Source of the DNA: Eucommia ulmoides
Taxonomy: Eukaryota > Streptophyta > Magnoliopsida > Garryales > Eucommiaceae
NCBI GenBank assembly: GCA_016647705.1
Contig: CM028336.1
Coordinates: forward strand, 8,150,880 to 8,214,879
Length of the DNA stretch: 64,000 nt
Reading direction: 5' to 3'
Part shown: one piece after another, positions 25,001 to 33,560 of the stretch
Layout of the letters: each line of letters begins with the position of its first letter
Position numbering within the stretch: the stretch's first letter is position 1
Notes under the pieces: model-generated
Seen by the model: the letters and a program-made list of their open reading frames with translations, nothing else
Told to the model about the DNA's origin: nothing
Database searches by the model: none
Translations under genes and position numbers: made by a program

Positions 25001-28000
25001 TTCAATCTCCTCTGTTTTCGATTTGATCTCCGCCATAATCCTAAGCTCTCAACCGGAGCTATGATACCACTTGTTATGCGGAAGCGTGTTAGGTGGACCC
25101 AACACCAAAACAAATGTTATGGAGATGAAATGAAAACACACACACACACACTCACAAACAATAACACAAGATTTAACGAGGTTCGGCAATTTCGTCTACT
25201 CCTCGGGAGCAATTATAGAACTTCTTTATTTGATGATGAACTACAAATAAAGAATACAAATCAAGGCCTTAAAACAACTTAAGACACTTGAGCAAAAATT
25301 CACTCAATTATGGCTATTGAATAATTGATCTCTCACTCTCACTCTACTTCTTCAATTGAGAGAGATTGATTTTTCCAATTGTGAGATACACTTCAAGGCT
25401 GAACCAATTACCTATTTATAGGCAGTGAGAGGAGAAGAAATGCATATTTTCTTCTTCCTCCTTTTCAAATAAGGCTGCTTAAGACAACCTTTAAACATGG
25501 GCTACAAAACAATTGTCAAGAAAAGATGGCAGCATGCTTGCCTTCTTTTCTTTTATTCAAAGATGGTGGATGGTCAAGAAAATGGAGCCACCAACCCAAC
25601 AGGTACTTTACCATATCTCACTTTGCTCCCTAGGTGTTGCTGATCTGGATATGGTAGAAAATGGAGCTGCTCTATTTAATTACCCCATGGCACTGCACTT
25701 CGAACTTCCCAAGAGAGCACTGTGGCTCAACTGGACTTCGGCTAACTCTGTCGTTGGACTTGCAGAGCGTGATCGTGGAAGAGATCACTCCTCCAATCCA
25801 GATTTCTAGAAGCAACAATTATTTCAGTTTCCGTATTTCTTTTTCATATAATGCATAGCTAGTTATCTCCGCCGTTGCAGCGTCTACCCCATTGCCATCT
25901 CATTTGTTTGTTTCCCCATCGCCACAACATTTGCTCATCCTCGTCGCAGTCCGCCTTTTCATCTTAGTGTGCCACCACCATCTTCGTTTTTCGCCACCAC
26001 CTTCTTGGTTTGGAACTTGTAACTTTTTTGTATTTTTTGCATGAGTTTTTGGTAGTCCCATATATATATATATATATATATTGAGAGCCATCTAAAAAAA
26101 ATCCTATATTTTATTGGTTATTCTTTTAAAAAAACATAGACTGTTGAAGGCAAAAGATATTTTAAGATATATATAAGGGATGATTCACTACAACAAAATT
26201 CATTTTCAAGGACACTAAATTTATCTAGGCATGTACCATTTTGGAACGCATTAAGTATTGAAGTAAATAAAAATTGTCCATAAAAGTTTGTCCCAATAAT
26301 TTATAAGGATAATTATTTTATCGCACCACTTTATATTTATTAAGTTATTTTTTTCACTATTTACTATATAATTTTTTAAATATGTCTTATTAAATAAATA
26401 TTATAAGAATATTATGATTGAGTGACTCAATAAGAATTTAAAAAGATACTATTTACAAATTGTTTTTAAAAATATTGTCATAATCTGTAGTTTTTGTTGT
26501 AGTGATTGGTCAATAGTCCTAATCACAAGATGTAATATATTATTCATCCTATTTAAAACATAAGTTTAGAATTAGTCCCTTAAACTGGTTTTTGGTTCCG
26601 TATTAGTCTTGTGTGTGCTCACGCATTGAACATAGAGTGGAGAGAGAACTTGATGAATTAATCTGTACTAGACGAATTTTTTTTTGCCCAGGTTAGTTAC
26701 ATGTAGCAAATGTTTTCGTTCAATACGGTTGCAGGGGTGGATGCGCGTATATTGAGCCTTCTGTTTTTTTAATGCGCGGGACTAAACACAAGTTGCAATT
26801 AGGTAAAAGACTTTTTTAAAATGGATTTATACTAGATACCTTCCCTGTCTTTTTGCACTAAACCAGATACCTCCCTTTTTTTTTTTTTCCAAATACTAGT
26901 CAGCCATTTAATCTTTTTGGTCAAAGACCACTTACCTATCTTATTGATTAAAAATTATTAAAAAAATTATTGTAATGACAATTTTATCCTTAACTATAAG
27001 AAAATGATTAAATAATTTAAAACTAAAATACATAAATAACCCTATAATTTTTCTATATACATATTTTCATCTTATATTTTTAACATTAACATCCACATTG
27101 AAAAAAAAAAATATATTTTTTAATTCTTTTATTAAAAAAATTTAAAAAATATTGGTATCTCCCCACCACCACCACCCCCTCTCTCTCTCTCTCTCTCTCT
27201 CCAGCGTTGGAGGTGGAGGTGGCGGTGGGCGGTGGAGATGTGGTGGTGGCGTTGGTGGTGGGTGGCGGCTGTGGCGGTGGGCGGTGGTGGTGGTGTTGGG
27301 AGGTGGCATTGGCAGTGGGAGGTGGTGTGGTAGTGGCTGGTGGTGGCCGCGTGGTGGCGAGGGGTGGTGGTGGCAATGGGAGGCAGCAGTAGGTGGAGAG
27401 ATAAATATAATTATTTAAAATATTAATGGTAAAAAGTATAAGGAGGTGTTAATGAATTTTATAAAAATAAAAACATAATTGTTTTTAAAATAACGTAAGG
27501 ATATTTATGTCTTTTAACACAAAAAATGGTTAAGGGATAACTGGTATTTACAAAAGAACAGTGAATATATCTAATTTAGAGCAAAATAATAGAGATAGTA
27601 AATGATATAAACCCTTTCCAAAATTAAGAATAAGATGAGGGATCTGCAACCGAAAGACCTTTTAGTTTATTGACATCTATAAATTCTAATAATTTATATT
27701 TTTCATCCATTTTCAATCCAAGCTAATTTCATTAATTGAAAATTGAAATTAAATAATATATGTTTTTTTTAAATTCATCATTATGAACAGGAAAGCATGT
27801 GAAGAGACATTACATCAGTTTAGTGGCCTTCATGGTGATTCTTGCGGCAGTCGCTGGCAGAGCCATTGGTCTTACTTACCATATAAGCCCTTTTCTTTTC
27901 GGTCTCTGCGTGCCGGACGGACCTCCGTTGGGCTCTACTCTGGTGCAAAAGCTTGAGACGGTGATTACCGGAATCTGCATGCCACTGCTTTTGACCTTCT

Positions 28001-29999
28001 GCGGCATGAAAATCGATCTGGTAGCCGTCTACGACTTGGGCTTCATGCGGCTGTTGTGCTCCCTCGTCACCCTCTCCGTCGTGGTTAGATTCTTGTCGAC
28101 TCTGTTTTCAGCGTTGCTGTGCAAGATGCCGACGAGGGATGCCGCCGCATTGTCGGCGATCATGAGTACACAGGGCAATGTCCACATTGCTTTGTATTTC
28201 AACATGTTCACACACCAGGTATTGTTTCGTTTAATTACAATTATAACCCCTTACTTGTTTATATCTTTCATTTTGCCCCTAAGAACTTTGACTGTTTTCG
28301 TAAATAGCTTCAAAGCCATGTATTTCCAGGTTATGAATTTTTACTAGGCCCAGTAAGTTTTTTTCTTTCTTTTTCATAATTGTCCCCCCCAAACAAATAT
28401 TTTATTCCCGAAATCAACTCTTGTTATTTTAGCCAAACACCATTATTTCTCCTCTTGGTAAAAAATATTAAAATTTTAATTGCAATGATAGTTTTACATT
28501 TAACAATTAAAACATAATTAAATAATTTTTAACTTTTTTTTTTTTTGTTATATATATATATGTTTTGTTTTGTTTTTTTGGTTTCTTCAATCCTCATCTT
28601 CTTCTTCTCCTCCACTGAGTAATCACCTCCGATGCTGTAATACTAGATATTTTTTTTCTCTCTTCTTCTGTCTTTTTATTTCTTCTCCTTTTTCTCCCCC
28701 TGCTTCTCTAGTGATGTCACAATAGATCTTTACAGATCCGAGTGCATGTAGCCAGATCTATATCGCTCCGATAACGTGTGGCGCTGGAGAAGGAAGAAGA
28801 AGAATGAAAAAGAAGAAGAAAACCAGTATGAAAAAATATATATATGGTAAAGATATTAATTTGTGTCTTTTTATACAAATCCGTCAAATAAATTTACCGG
28901 TATTTGACAGGAATATAAAAAAAAAAATGTGATTTTCAACAAAATGAAATGAAAGTAATTAACAAAAAATTTATTTAATTATGATCTTTTCATAGACTTT
29001 AGCAACTTTATTTTCGATTAGGAATTTAAACTATCAATTAATTACAATAAATAGCATAGAATGTTGGTTCCATTTTTCCTAAAATCTAGCCACATTTGCA
29101 TTTTTTTTTTTTTGGGGGGGGGAGGGGAATTACCTATTAATCCCAAAAAAAAAGAAATTATTTACCACCTACTCCCATCGATTTTTCTTTGCACCGATTA
29201 GTCCCGTCAACACGTTTTTCTTTCACCAATTAGTCCCATTAACACCTTTCCTTGCACCAATTAGTCTCATTTTAAAAAATGGTGAGGATTGAGTTTACCG
29301 AAATGCCCTCCCGTGAGTTTTACATCGAGAAAGAAAGTCGTCAAATTGGTGTACCACCACTGTCAGCCGCTTGCCGCCGCCGCCGCTGTTATAAATTACA
29401 GCTTTACCTCAAACTTTATAATTTTTTGCCACTTTTATATATTCCAAAAAAAAATCTTGATTTTAGGATAAAATCGTTATTAAACGTAACGTAAAACAAG
29501 AGAATAATTGATGTTATATTCAACATTTACAGGGTGTTGAATGTAACATCCACAGGTGTTCAATGTAATATCATATGTATTTTACTCTGCATACAAAAAT
29601 AAAAAAATAATGGATGTTACATTCAATATCCACAGGTGTTAAATATTACATTCAACATCCACATGAGGGGTATTTTGGTCAGAAAAAAATAACATCATAA
29701 AAAATAAAAAATAAAAAATAAAAGTTGATATTACATTCAACATCCACATGAGGGGCATTCAACATCCACATGAGGGGCATTTTGGTCAGAAAAAAATAAC
29801 ATTAAAAATTAAAAAAAACACAGTTGATGTTACATTCAACACTCACATGTGTTAAATGTTACATTCAACATCCACATGAGGAGCATTTTGGTCAGAAAAA
29901 AATAGTATTAAAAAAAAAATTGATGTTACATTCAACATCCACAGGAAGGGAATTTCGATCAGAAAAAAATAGCATAAAAAAATAAAAAATAAAAAATAA

Positions 30000-30032
<33 letters not shown>

Positions 30033-32350
30033 TTTGATGTTACATTTAACATCCATGTGAGGGGTATTTTGGTCAGAAAAAGACGAAATGACTTATTGGT
30101 GCAAAAAAAAAAAGTAATGGGAGTAATTGATAATTTATTTTGTATTTTGGAACTAAATGGTGCATGTCCCTTTTTTTCTTTTTTTTAATACATATGTTGG
30201 GATAGGGTTAAATTCTACAGCTTTCACAAGAGATAAACTAAATATTCAATGGGCTACAAGCCCTGGATACACACCAAAGTCTCACTTACAAACATTGTTT
30301 CTTTTTCCTTGTGTTTTTTTCTCACTTACAAACATTGTTTCTTTTTCCTTGTGTTTTTTTCTCTCTTTGAAATCAAAGAACAGCATATGGATTCTCAGTC
30401 TTTTACCGTGATGATTTCGTCAGTCATGATAATCTCTTCCGTCTCATGGATCCTCGTAAAATTTTTCTATGACTATTCGAAAACATACACCGGCTACCAA
30501 AAGAGAACCATTCTCCACGCCTCTCCCAACGCAGAGCTTCGAATTCTCGCCTGTGCTCACCGGCCGGATGACGCCGTTGCCTCCCTGAATCTTCTAGCAA
30601 ACTCTAATCCAACTAAAGAGAGTCCGGTGGTGGTTTACGCACTCCACCTGATGGAGCTGGCTGGTAGGGCGTCGCCACTCATGGTTAACCACCAGTTGGG
30701 TCAGAAATCATCGGGATCTGGGTCACGGTCTGAGAATATCATCAAGATCTTGGTGCAACTACAAAAACATTATCAGGATTTGATGATTGTGCATGCTTTC
30801 ACCTCTATATCGCTGATAAAGTTCATGCATCTAGATATATGTTCATTGGCGTTTGATAAGTCCGTATCGATGATAATACTGCCTTTTCATAGGAAATGGA
30901 ACCACTTCGGCAAATTGGCTTTCGACAACAATGCATTGAGAATGGTAATATTGTTTTATCTTTATAGAATAATGCACTCATCAATTCAACCGGGTTGGTA
31001 AGGTGACGTGTCCTATTTCCTTGCCAACCAGAGATCGAGTCTAACACTCAAAAAATTAAATCTTGAATCTGAATGTATCAGGCCAATGTGGGGGACTGCA
31101 CCCTTTTAGGCAAAGTGTGCCTAAACTGGTCTGAACACACCTTACTACTACAATAACAATAACAATAATAATAATAATTACTCAACATATGTTCCTATTT
31201 TAATAAAAATTTTCGTGGATAAAAACTAATAAATTTTCTTTATTTATCTTTTTTTTAATCATTTAATTCCGAATTATATTGGGGAAAAAAATTGAATTAT
31301 CAAGTTCAAATTAAGTTGAATCCAAGAAAAAAAAATCATATATGATTTTTTAATTGATACCCTAATCTTTTTCTAATAGTGATAGTGATCGTGTTTTTAT
31401 CCTTTTTAGTTGTGAAAACATAGAGAAGAAAAGTGACAGATTTTTTTTTATTTTTTTTTTAAGAATAGTTTCGTTATTACTGGGACAAAAAAAAAATGTT
31501 ATTTATTATTTAGACATTAAAAAATGCTACCAAATAGTGATTTAATTACCCATTAAATGTTAGATTCGTTTGGCAAAGTGAATGTTTTTTTCTTGTAAAT
31601 CAGGATTCGACTATCTTGGAAAACATTTCAGAAATTAAAATTTGAATCTAATTCTAAATGCACCGGATCGATGTAAGAGAGTACACACCCGTAATATTAT
31701 TTTAAGAGGTGATTAGCTGAGGTGGACCTAATTGACCCAAACCAATTAAACATATATAATAGTGACTTAATTTATATATTGGATTTTCTAAACAGGTAAA
31801 CCAACAAGTGCTTGAAATGGCACCTTGTTCTGTCGGAATTCTCATCGATCGCAGCAAAATTCGGGCCCAACAATCCACTAGTCCGTCCAACTCACCATAC
31901 AATGTTGCCGTCATTTTCTTAGGGGGCAATGACGACCGGGAGGCCTTGGCGTATGCAAAACGAATGTCAAGATCCATGACATCAATCCAACTGACGGTTT
32001 TCCGTCTAGTAGCTTTGGAAGATGTCGGATCTAACCAGTGGGACACCATTCTCGACATCGAGGTCTTGAAAGATTTAAGACTCATGTGTATGAACCAACG
32101 GAACCTAGATTATAAGGAGGAAAAAGTAAGAGATGGGCCGGAGACGGCATTGATAGTTAATGAGTTGAAGGAAGAATATGATCTCATCATCGTAGGGCGG
32201 CACCACCAGAAGGATTCTCCGCTATTGACAGGTCTAACGGAGTGGAGCGAATTGCAAGAGTTGGGTCCAATCGTGGATATATTGGCATCAGAAGAAATCA
32301 AGAGACCGGTTTCCGTGTTGGTAGTTCAACAACAATTGGTGAAGAAATGA
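9574..32350 (+). CDS. CHX-type cation/H+ antiporter, copy A, five exons, apparently intact
   Basis: Joining 9574-9810, 17377-17944, 27791-28218, 30384-30944 and 31796-32350 gives 2,349 nt, or 782 residues plus stop. This is close to the usual ~800 for plant CHX proteins. All introns are GT-AG and phases match (0, 1, 0, 0). Residues 1-411 form the multi-helix Na+/H+ exchanger domain. Recognisable are LPRLVSE (71-77), [11 protein letters not shown] (80-90), [15 protein letters not shown] (120-134), [17 protein letters not shown] (200-216) and VPDGPPLGS (309-317). Residues 412-782 form the soluble C-terminal half typical of CHX ([20 protein letters not shown] near the end). In CPA2 exchangers an Asn-Asp pair is common at the ion site; here it is Cys212-Asp213, keeping the Asp. 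Family members exchange K+ or Na+ for H+ in endomembranes or plasma membrane, often in pollen or guard cells. The substrate here is unknown. The introns are 7.6, 9.8, 2.2 and 0.85 kb because of transposon insertions. Confidence 0.85.
9991..10040 (+). repeat. T50 homopolymer in intron 1
   Basis: Fifty consecutive T, interrupted only at its edges. Copy B has six T at the equivalent place (near 46910, before CGTATATCAATA), so this is a local expansion rather than a retroposon tail. Its length may be uncertain in the assembly. Confidence 0.9.
10444..14314 (-). pseudogene. LINE ORF2: endonuclease, reverse transcriptase, RNase H (broken)
   Basis: Minus strand, in order: FWNCRGI at 14300 opens the endonuclease; GGDFNVV near 13930; the catalytic SDH motif near 13645 reads SDYCPLIL, so the His is lost. 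RT follows, with [17 protein letters not shown] and [12 protein letters not shown] (13219-12530), [12 protein letters not shown] (about 12400) and FADDTLIF (about 12260). A Cys-rich zf-RVT remnant lies near 11110. The final block [16 protein letters not shown] (10740-10690) is an RNase H domain of the plant RVT_3 type. At least four stops or shifts separate the blocks. Confidence 0.88.
14382..15947 (-). pseudogene. LINE ORF1: nucleic-acid-binding protein with amplified repeats
   Basis: The minus-strand frame at 15947-15423 carries a DUF4283-type fold common in plant L1 ORF1 ([52 protein letters not shown]). After a stop, 15389-15300 reads [20 protein letters not shown], a zinc knuckle in which the usual His is Asn. 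The rest (15160-14382) is a series of 27-32-residue repeats around [13 protein letters not shown] and GSVAELLQG, followed by a C-terminal segment. Several frameshifts break it. Confidence 0.75.
14727..15160 (-). repeat. Six ~70-95-bp tandem repeats within LINE ORF1
   Basis: On the + strand AAACAGTACCCAAAACAG, then CTC/TAGCTCAGCAAC, then TTGCGGTAAAACA recur, starting near 14728, 14808, 14888 (short), 14956, 15038 and 15118. The unit length is near a multiple of three, so the repeats were in frame and made a repetitive linker in ORF1 before later frameshifts. Confidence 0.85.
16350..16905 (-). mobile_element. LINE 3'-end remnant adjoining the intron-1 LINE
   Basis: The + strand here aligns with the 3' part of the minus-strand LINE at 18006 (GTCTTCTTAACTACAC...GTGTAGCCTCCAAAACC against GTCTCCCTTACTACAC...AGTAGCCTGCAAGACC, and ATGCCAACAA...CCCGGATCCTG against GTGCCAACAA...CCCGGGATCCTGG). 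No reading frame survives. An A16 run (16889-16904) closes it. CHX intron homology resumes near 16960. Confidence 0.5.
17377..17944 (+). CDS. CHX copy A exon 2
   Basis: Acceptor GGAACTAG/ACTGG, donor CCCGAAG/GTATTT. Length 568 nt, leaving one base that completes Gly269 with exon 3. It encodes most of the transport core: several helices, the VGVKMD motif and the CD pair at residues 212-213. No stop occurs in frame. Confidence 0.9.
19372..19770 (-). pseudogene. LINE ORF1 fragment with RNA-recognition motif
   Basis: 132-residue frame. [25 protein letters not shown] (RNP1) and [22 protein letters not shown] follow the beta-alpha-beta order of an RRM, but the N-terminal RNP2 strand is outside the open frame. 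It sits inside the split LINE, in the expected position for ORF1, and is related in type to 5549-5925. A stop ends it before any basic tail. Confidence 0.65.
20383..20907 (-). repeat. 3' LTR of the intron-2 copia element
   Basis: 525 bp, TG...CA. It contains a short (CA)n run, TTGACGAGGTTCAGC, and TATTTATAGG near 20725 shared with the other LTR. The LTR pair differs by scattered substitutions and small indels, so the insertion is not recent. Confidence 0.95.
21018..25036 (-). pseudogene. Copia Gag-Pol polyprotein, broken
   Basis: From 25036 leftwards: Gag start with [15 protein letters not shown]; Gag core (24620-24273); knuckle [14 protein letters not shown], whose His and last Cys are lost; protease LDSACSYHM (about 24110); integrase 23658-23146 with [15 protein letters not shown] and [12 protein letters not shown], but LRLGNGGEY where the second catalytic Asp should stand; RT with WVYAKKKDS (22536-22261) and YVDDMLI (about 22000); RNase H with [17 protein letters not shown] and [13 protein letters not shown], ending near 21018. 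Stops between blocks and the lost residues show it cannot move by itself. Confidence 0.9.
25055..25069 (-). other. Primer-binding site, initiator tRNA-Met type
   Basis: The minus strand reads TGGTATCATAGCTCC two bases inside the 5' LTR. The plant copia consensus is TGGTATCAGAGC, so one base differs within the core. Confidence 0.85.
25072..25601 (-). repeat. 5' LTR of the intron-2 copia element
   Basis: 530 bp, TG...CA, partner of 20383-20907. The TATTTATAGG copy is at about 25413. This LTR lies next to the PBS and would carry the promoter, reading leftwards. Confidence 0.95.
26186..26504. mobile_element. CACTA-type MITE in intron 2 with 3-bp TSD and empty site in copy B
   Basis: 319 bp with inverted ends CACTACAACAAAA and TTTTTGTTGTAGTG, flanked by ATT on both sides (26183-26185, 26505-26507). 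Copy B has AAGGGATAATTGGTCAATAG at 48590-48609 with a single ATT and no insert. The interior is AT-rich and non-coding. The 3-bp duplication and CACTA ends point to mobilisation by a CACTA transposase. Confidence 0.88.
26822..27616. mobile_element. Non-autonomous element with long imperfect inverted ends
   Basis: The left end (GGATTTATACTAGATACC... CTTTTTGCACTAAACCAGATA) pairs with the right end read in reverse (GGGTTTATATCATTTACT... TTTTGCTCTAAATTAGATA) over about 80 bp. Copy B joins the flanks directly (GACTTTTTTTAAGATAAAATAAGGG near 49038-49054). The interior contains (CT)n and a GGT-rich stretch. Class is uncertain: long imperfect inverted ends suggest a Mutator-like derivative, but I could not fix a 9-bp duplication. 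Confidence 0.55.
27160..27390. repeat. Low-complexity (CT)n and GGT/GGC-rich tract
   Basis: A CCACCACCACC run, (CT)10, then about 190 bp of imperfect GGTGGTGGC repeats. Long frames on both strands here encode only Gly, Val, Pro and His runs and are not genes. Confidence 0.85.
27791..28218 (+). CDS. CHX copy A exon 3
   Basis: Acceptor TTATGAACAG/GA, donor CACCAG/GTATTG, 428 nt. It encodes [13 protein letters not shown], the VPDGPPLGS loop and the helices up to [15 protein letters not shown], which corresponds to the 'NTKG' region of the family. It is the best copy of the three exon 3 sequences in the window. Confidence 0.9.
29150..30136. mobile_element. Inverted-repeat element with internal minisatellite, intron 3 of copy A
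   Basis: The left end (AAATTATTTACCACCTACTCCC...TTTGCACCGATTAGTCC, quoted in parts) pairs with the right end in reverse (AAATTATCAATTACTCCC...TTTGCACCAATAAGTC). Copy B lacks the segment: its intron passes from CACATTTGCAT (58077-58087) to AT-rich sequence and the exon 4 acceptor region. No coding capacity. I could not define a target duplication. Confidence 0.5.
29505..30080. repeat. Minisatellite built on GATGTTACATTCAACATCCAC
   Basis: Five to seven degenerate units of about 90 bp combine TTGATGTTACATTCAACA, TCCACATGAGGGGCATTTTG and GTCAGAAAAAAATA. At its left end (29525-29550) the motif is present in inverted form (GTGTTGAATGTAACATCC). A (TAA)n run lies at 30001-30033. Spacers vary and the units are diverged, unlike a CRISPR array. 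Confidence 0.8.
30281..30360 (+). repeat. Perfect 40-bp tandem duplication before exon 4
   Basis: CTCACTTACAAACATTG...TGTTTTTTT occurs twice without a mismatch (30281-30320 and 30321-30360), ending 23 bases before the exon 4 acceptor. It duplicates the pyrimidine tract and any branch-point sequence. Copy B has one diverged copy (about 58243-58280). Confidence 0.92.
30384..30944 (+). CDS. CHX copy A exon 4
   Basis: Acceptor AAAGAACAG/CATATGG chosen because it gives phase 0 and matches copy B (GAATAG/AATATAG). Donor AGAATG/GTAATA. The 187 codons encode the last membrane helix ([15 protein letters not shown]) and the first half of the cytosolic domain, including YTGYQKRTI and [10 protein letters not shown]. 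Reading frame upstream of 30384 is intron. Confidence 0.85.
31796..32350 (+). CDS. CHX copy A exon 5, with stop
   Basis: Acceptor TTTCTAAACAG/GTAAACC, ending at TGA 32348-32350. 184 codons encode the C-terminal subdomain. [28 protein letters not shown] and [10 protein letters not shown] are standard CHX landmarks. Copy B has a 15-nt deletion and four stops in the same exon. Confidence 0.9.
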   Translation, partial: VNQQVLEMAPCSVGILIDRSKIRAQQSTSPSNSPYNVAVIFLGGNDDREALAYAKRMSRSMTSIQLTVFRLVALEDVGSNQWDTILDIEVLKDLRLMCMNQRNLDYKEEKVRDGPETALIVNELKEEYDLIIVGRHHQKDSPLLTGLTEWSELQELGPIVDILASEEIKRPVSVLVVQQQLVKK

Positions 32351-33049
32351 AGAAATCTTCCTTGCAACTAAACAAATGTTAGCCCCCTAGAACTTTTCCG
32401 GCCGCCAATATAATTTTTAGAAATCTAAGAAACATGTATTAGACATTTCTTTGGAGGGACAGAATGAGGTTGAAATGATATCGCAATTTCACATTTGATT
32501 GTGATTTTTTTTGTTTAGTTATCCAATAGAATAAAAAATTTGATTCCATTGAAATGAAAATGGATGGAATTAGATCATGCTTGCTTCCATCAACCATGTC
32601 GGAGTTCTTGATGGGTCAAGTTTTGATTGACTCATCATCGATTAGCCAGCTAAGATCGAAGCGAACAGCCTGCGCCAATCAGAATAGTCATCAGCTTCAA
32701 AAGTTGCAATCGAGTCAATGTCATGCTATCAAAGTCAGGTTTACGACAACTATAGGTTTGGGTTGTACTACCCGTTACCCACAATGAACTAAGTAATATA
32801 AAAAATAATGGATGAATCCATTTTCATGTCTCTGGATGAATGTCAATGGTATTTCCCTATAGTATATGGAGATTTGTTATTTTATTTTTTACAGGCTTTG
32901 AAATGGATGAGTCCACTAGAAACAGTGAAATATGGAACAGTAACAAAGGGTACCATATTTTATTTATTCTAAAGGGTCATTAAAAAAAATGCCCATCAAG
33001 ACCATGGAAATTGGCAGATTTATGAAGGAAAAAAAAAAAAAAGAGCAGA
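32351..33049 (+). other. 3' flank of CHX copy A
   Basis: 32351-32580 aligns with the 3' flank of copy B (59901-60080): AACTAAACAAA, GACAGAATG, TTGATTCCATTGAA-type landmarks. Polyadenylation signals of plant type (AATAAAAAA near 32528) occur. Beyond about 32600 I see no gene and no clear repeat. Confidence 0.5.
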
Positions 33050-33180
33050 GCAAATCGTAAGTTGACTTGGTGAGAGACGTGTTAGTCATGGACTATAGCA
33101 TTTGCCGTTGAATTAAAAGGACCAATTTAAATGTATTTATTATCTTTCATATAAATCGTCAAATTTTATTTTCGTATTAA

Positions 33181-33244
<64 letters not shown>

Positions 33245-33560
33245 ATGCAAATGAACAATTTTGCGATGATAAATGGATCAAGTAAAATTTTAAAAGGTGA
33301 AAAATGATTTTTATTATTCTGTTATGCCATAGTCGTCTCATCAGGAGGGCAATTCCTGTGAGATGTGGTTGGTCCTTACAGGAGAGCATGTCTTGTATGA
33401 CGTATGTTAATGTGTTGTGTTGAGACATGTAAAGAGGGCAAATTTTGCAGGTGGTTAAATGTATTGTTGATATGTTATGTTGAGACCTGACAGGTAGGCA
33501 AGTTCTGTAGGTAGTTAAATATGATAATTCCCGATTGTGAGGTAAAACGATCCTATGGCT
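33050..33560. repeat. Dispersed direct repeat, copy 1
   Basis: Shares with 35120-35590 the landmarks GGTGAG...GTTAGT, GACTATAGCATTTG, CATAAATCGTCAA and TTCGTATTAAATT, a T/A-rich centre, and several degenerate repeats of GTTGAGACCTGACAGG..GGCAAGT. Spacing is about 2.05 kb. The pair could be eroded LTRs, but I see no TG...CA ends or PBS. Confidence 0.6.
33183..33242. repeat. (TA)n microsatellite
   Basis: About 30 uninterrupted TA/AT units. The related copy near 35268 has an A-run instead. Confidence 0.95.

Larger units (their letters stand above)
20383..25601 (-). mobile_element. Ty1/copia (TNT1-like) retrotransposon with both LTRs and TSD
   Basis: LTRs at 20383-20907 and 25072-25601 both start TGTT(G/A)TGCGGAAGC and end CCCAACA. 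They are flanked by a perfect 5-bp duplication GGTAC (20378-20382 and 25602-25606). The minus-strand PBS (TGGTATCATAGCTCC) adjoins the right LTR and the purine-rich AAGGTGGAGAT adjoins the left LTR, so transcription runs right to left. The total of 5,219 bp holds gag-protease-integrase-RT-RNase H in copia order. It is nested in the LINE of intron 2. Confidence 0.95.
18006..25814 (-). mobile_element. LINE in intron 2 of CHX copy A, split by a copia element
   Basis: Copy B has the uninterrupted site TTTTCCTCAACAAATTATTTCAG (48217-48237, quoted in parts). In copy A the left side ends CCTCCACAATT (to 18005) and the right side resumes CAACAATTATTTCAG (25813 on), giving a short target duplication ACAATT (18000-18005 and 25815-25820). 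The insert begins with T-rich sequence then CGATAAGCATTG, a poly(A) tail read in reverse, so it lies on the minus strand. Removing the copia element leaves about 2.6 kb with an RRM-type ORF1 and no reverse transcriptase. Confidence 0.75.

Noticed and set aside
27086..27418. Gly-rich and Pro-rich proteins on both strands
   Set aside because: Simple GGT/GGC repeats within a transposon-like insert; any frame is open by composition.
29505..30080. CRISPR-like array
   Set aside because: Units are diverged, spacers are not unique, and the context is a plant intron. It is a minisatellite.
30249..30383. N-terminal extension of exon 4
   Set aside because: The frame stays open upstream but runs through the duplicated pyrimidine tract; copy B and the exon 3 donor phase place the exon start at 30384.
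32554..32787. 77-residue + frame after CHX copy A
   Set aside because: No recognisable domain, no counterpart after copy B, typical chance frame.
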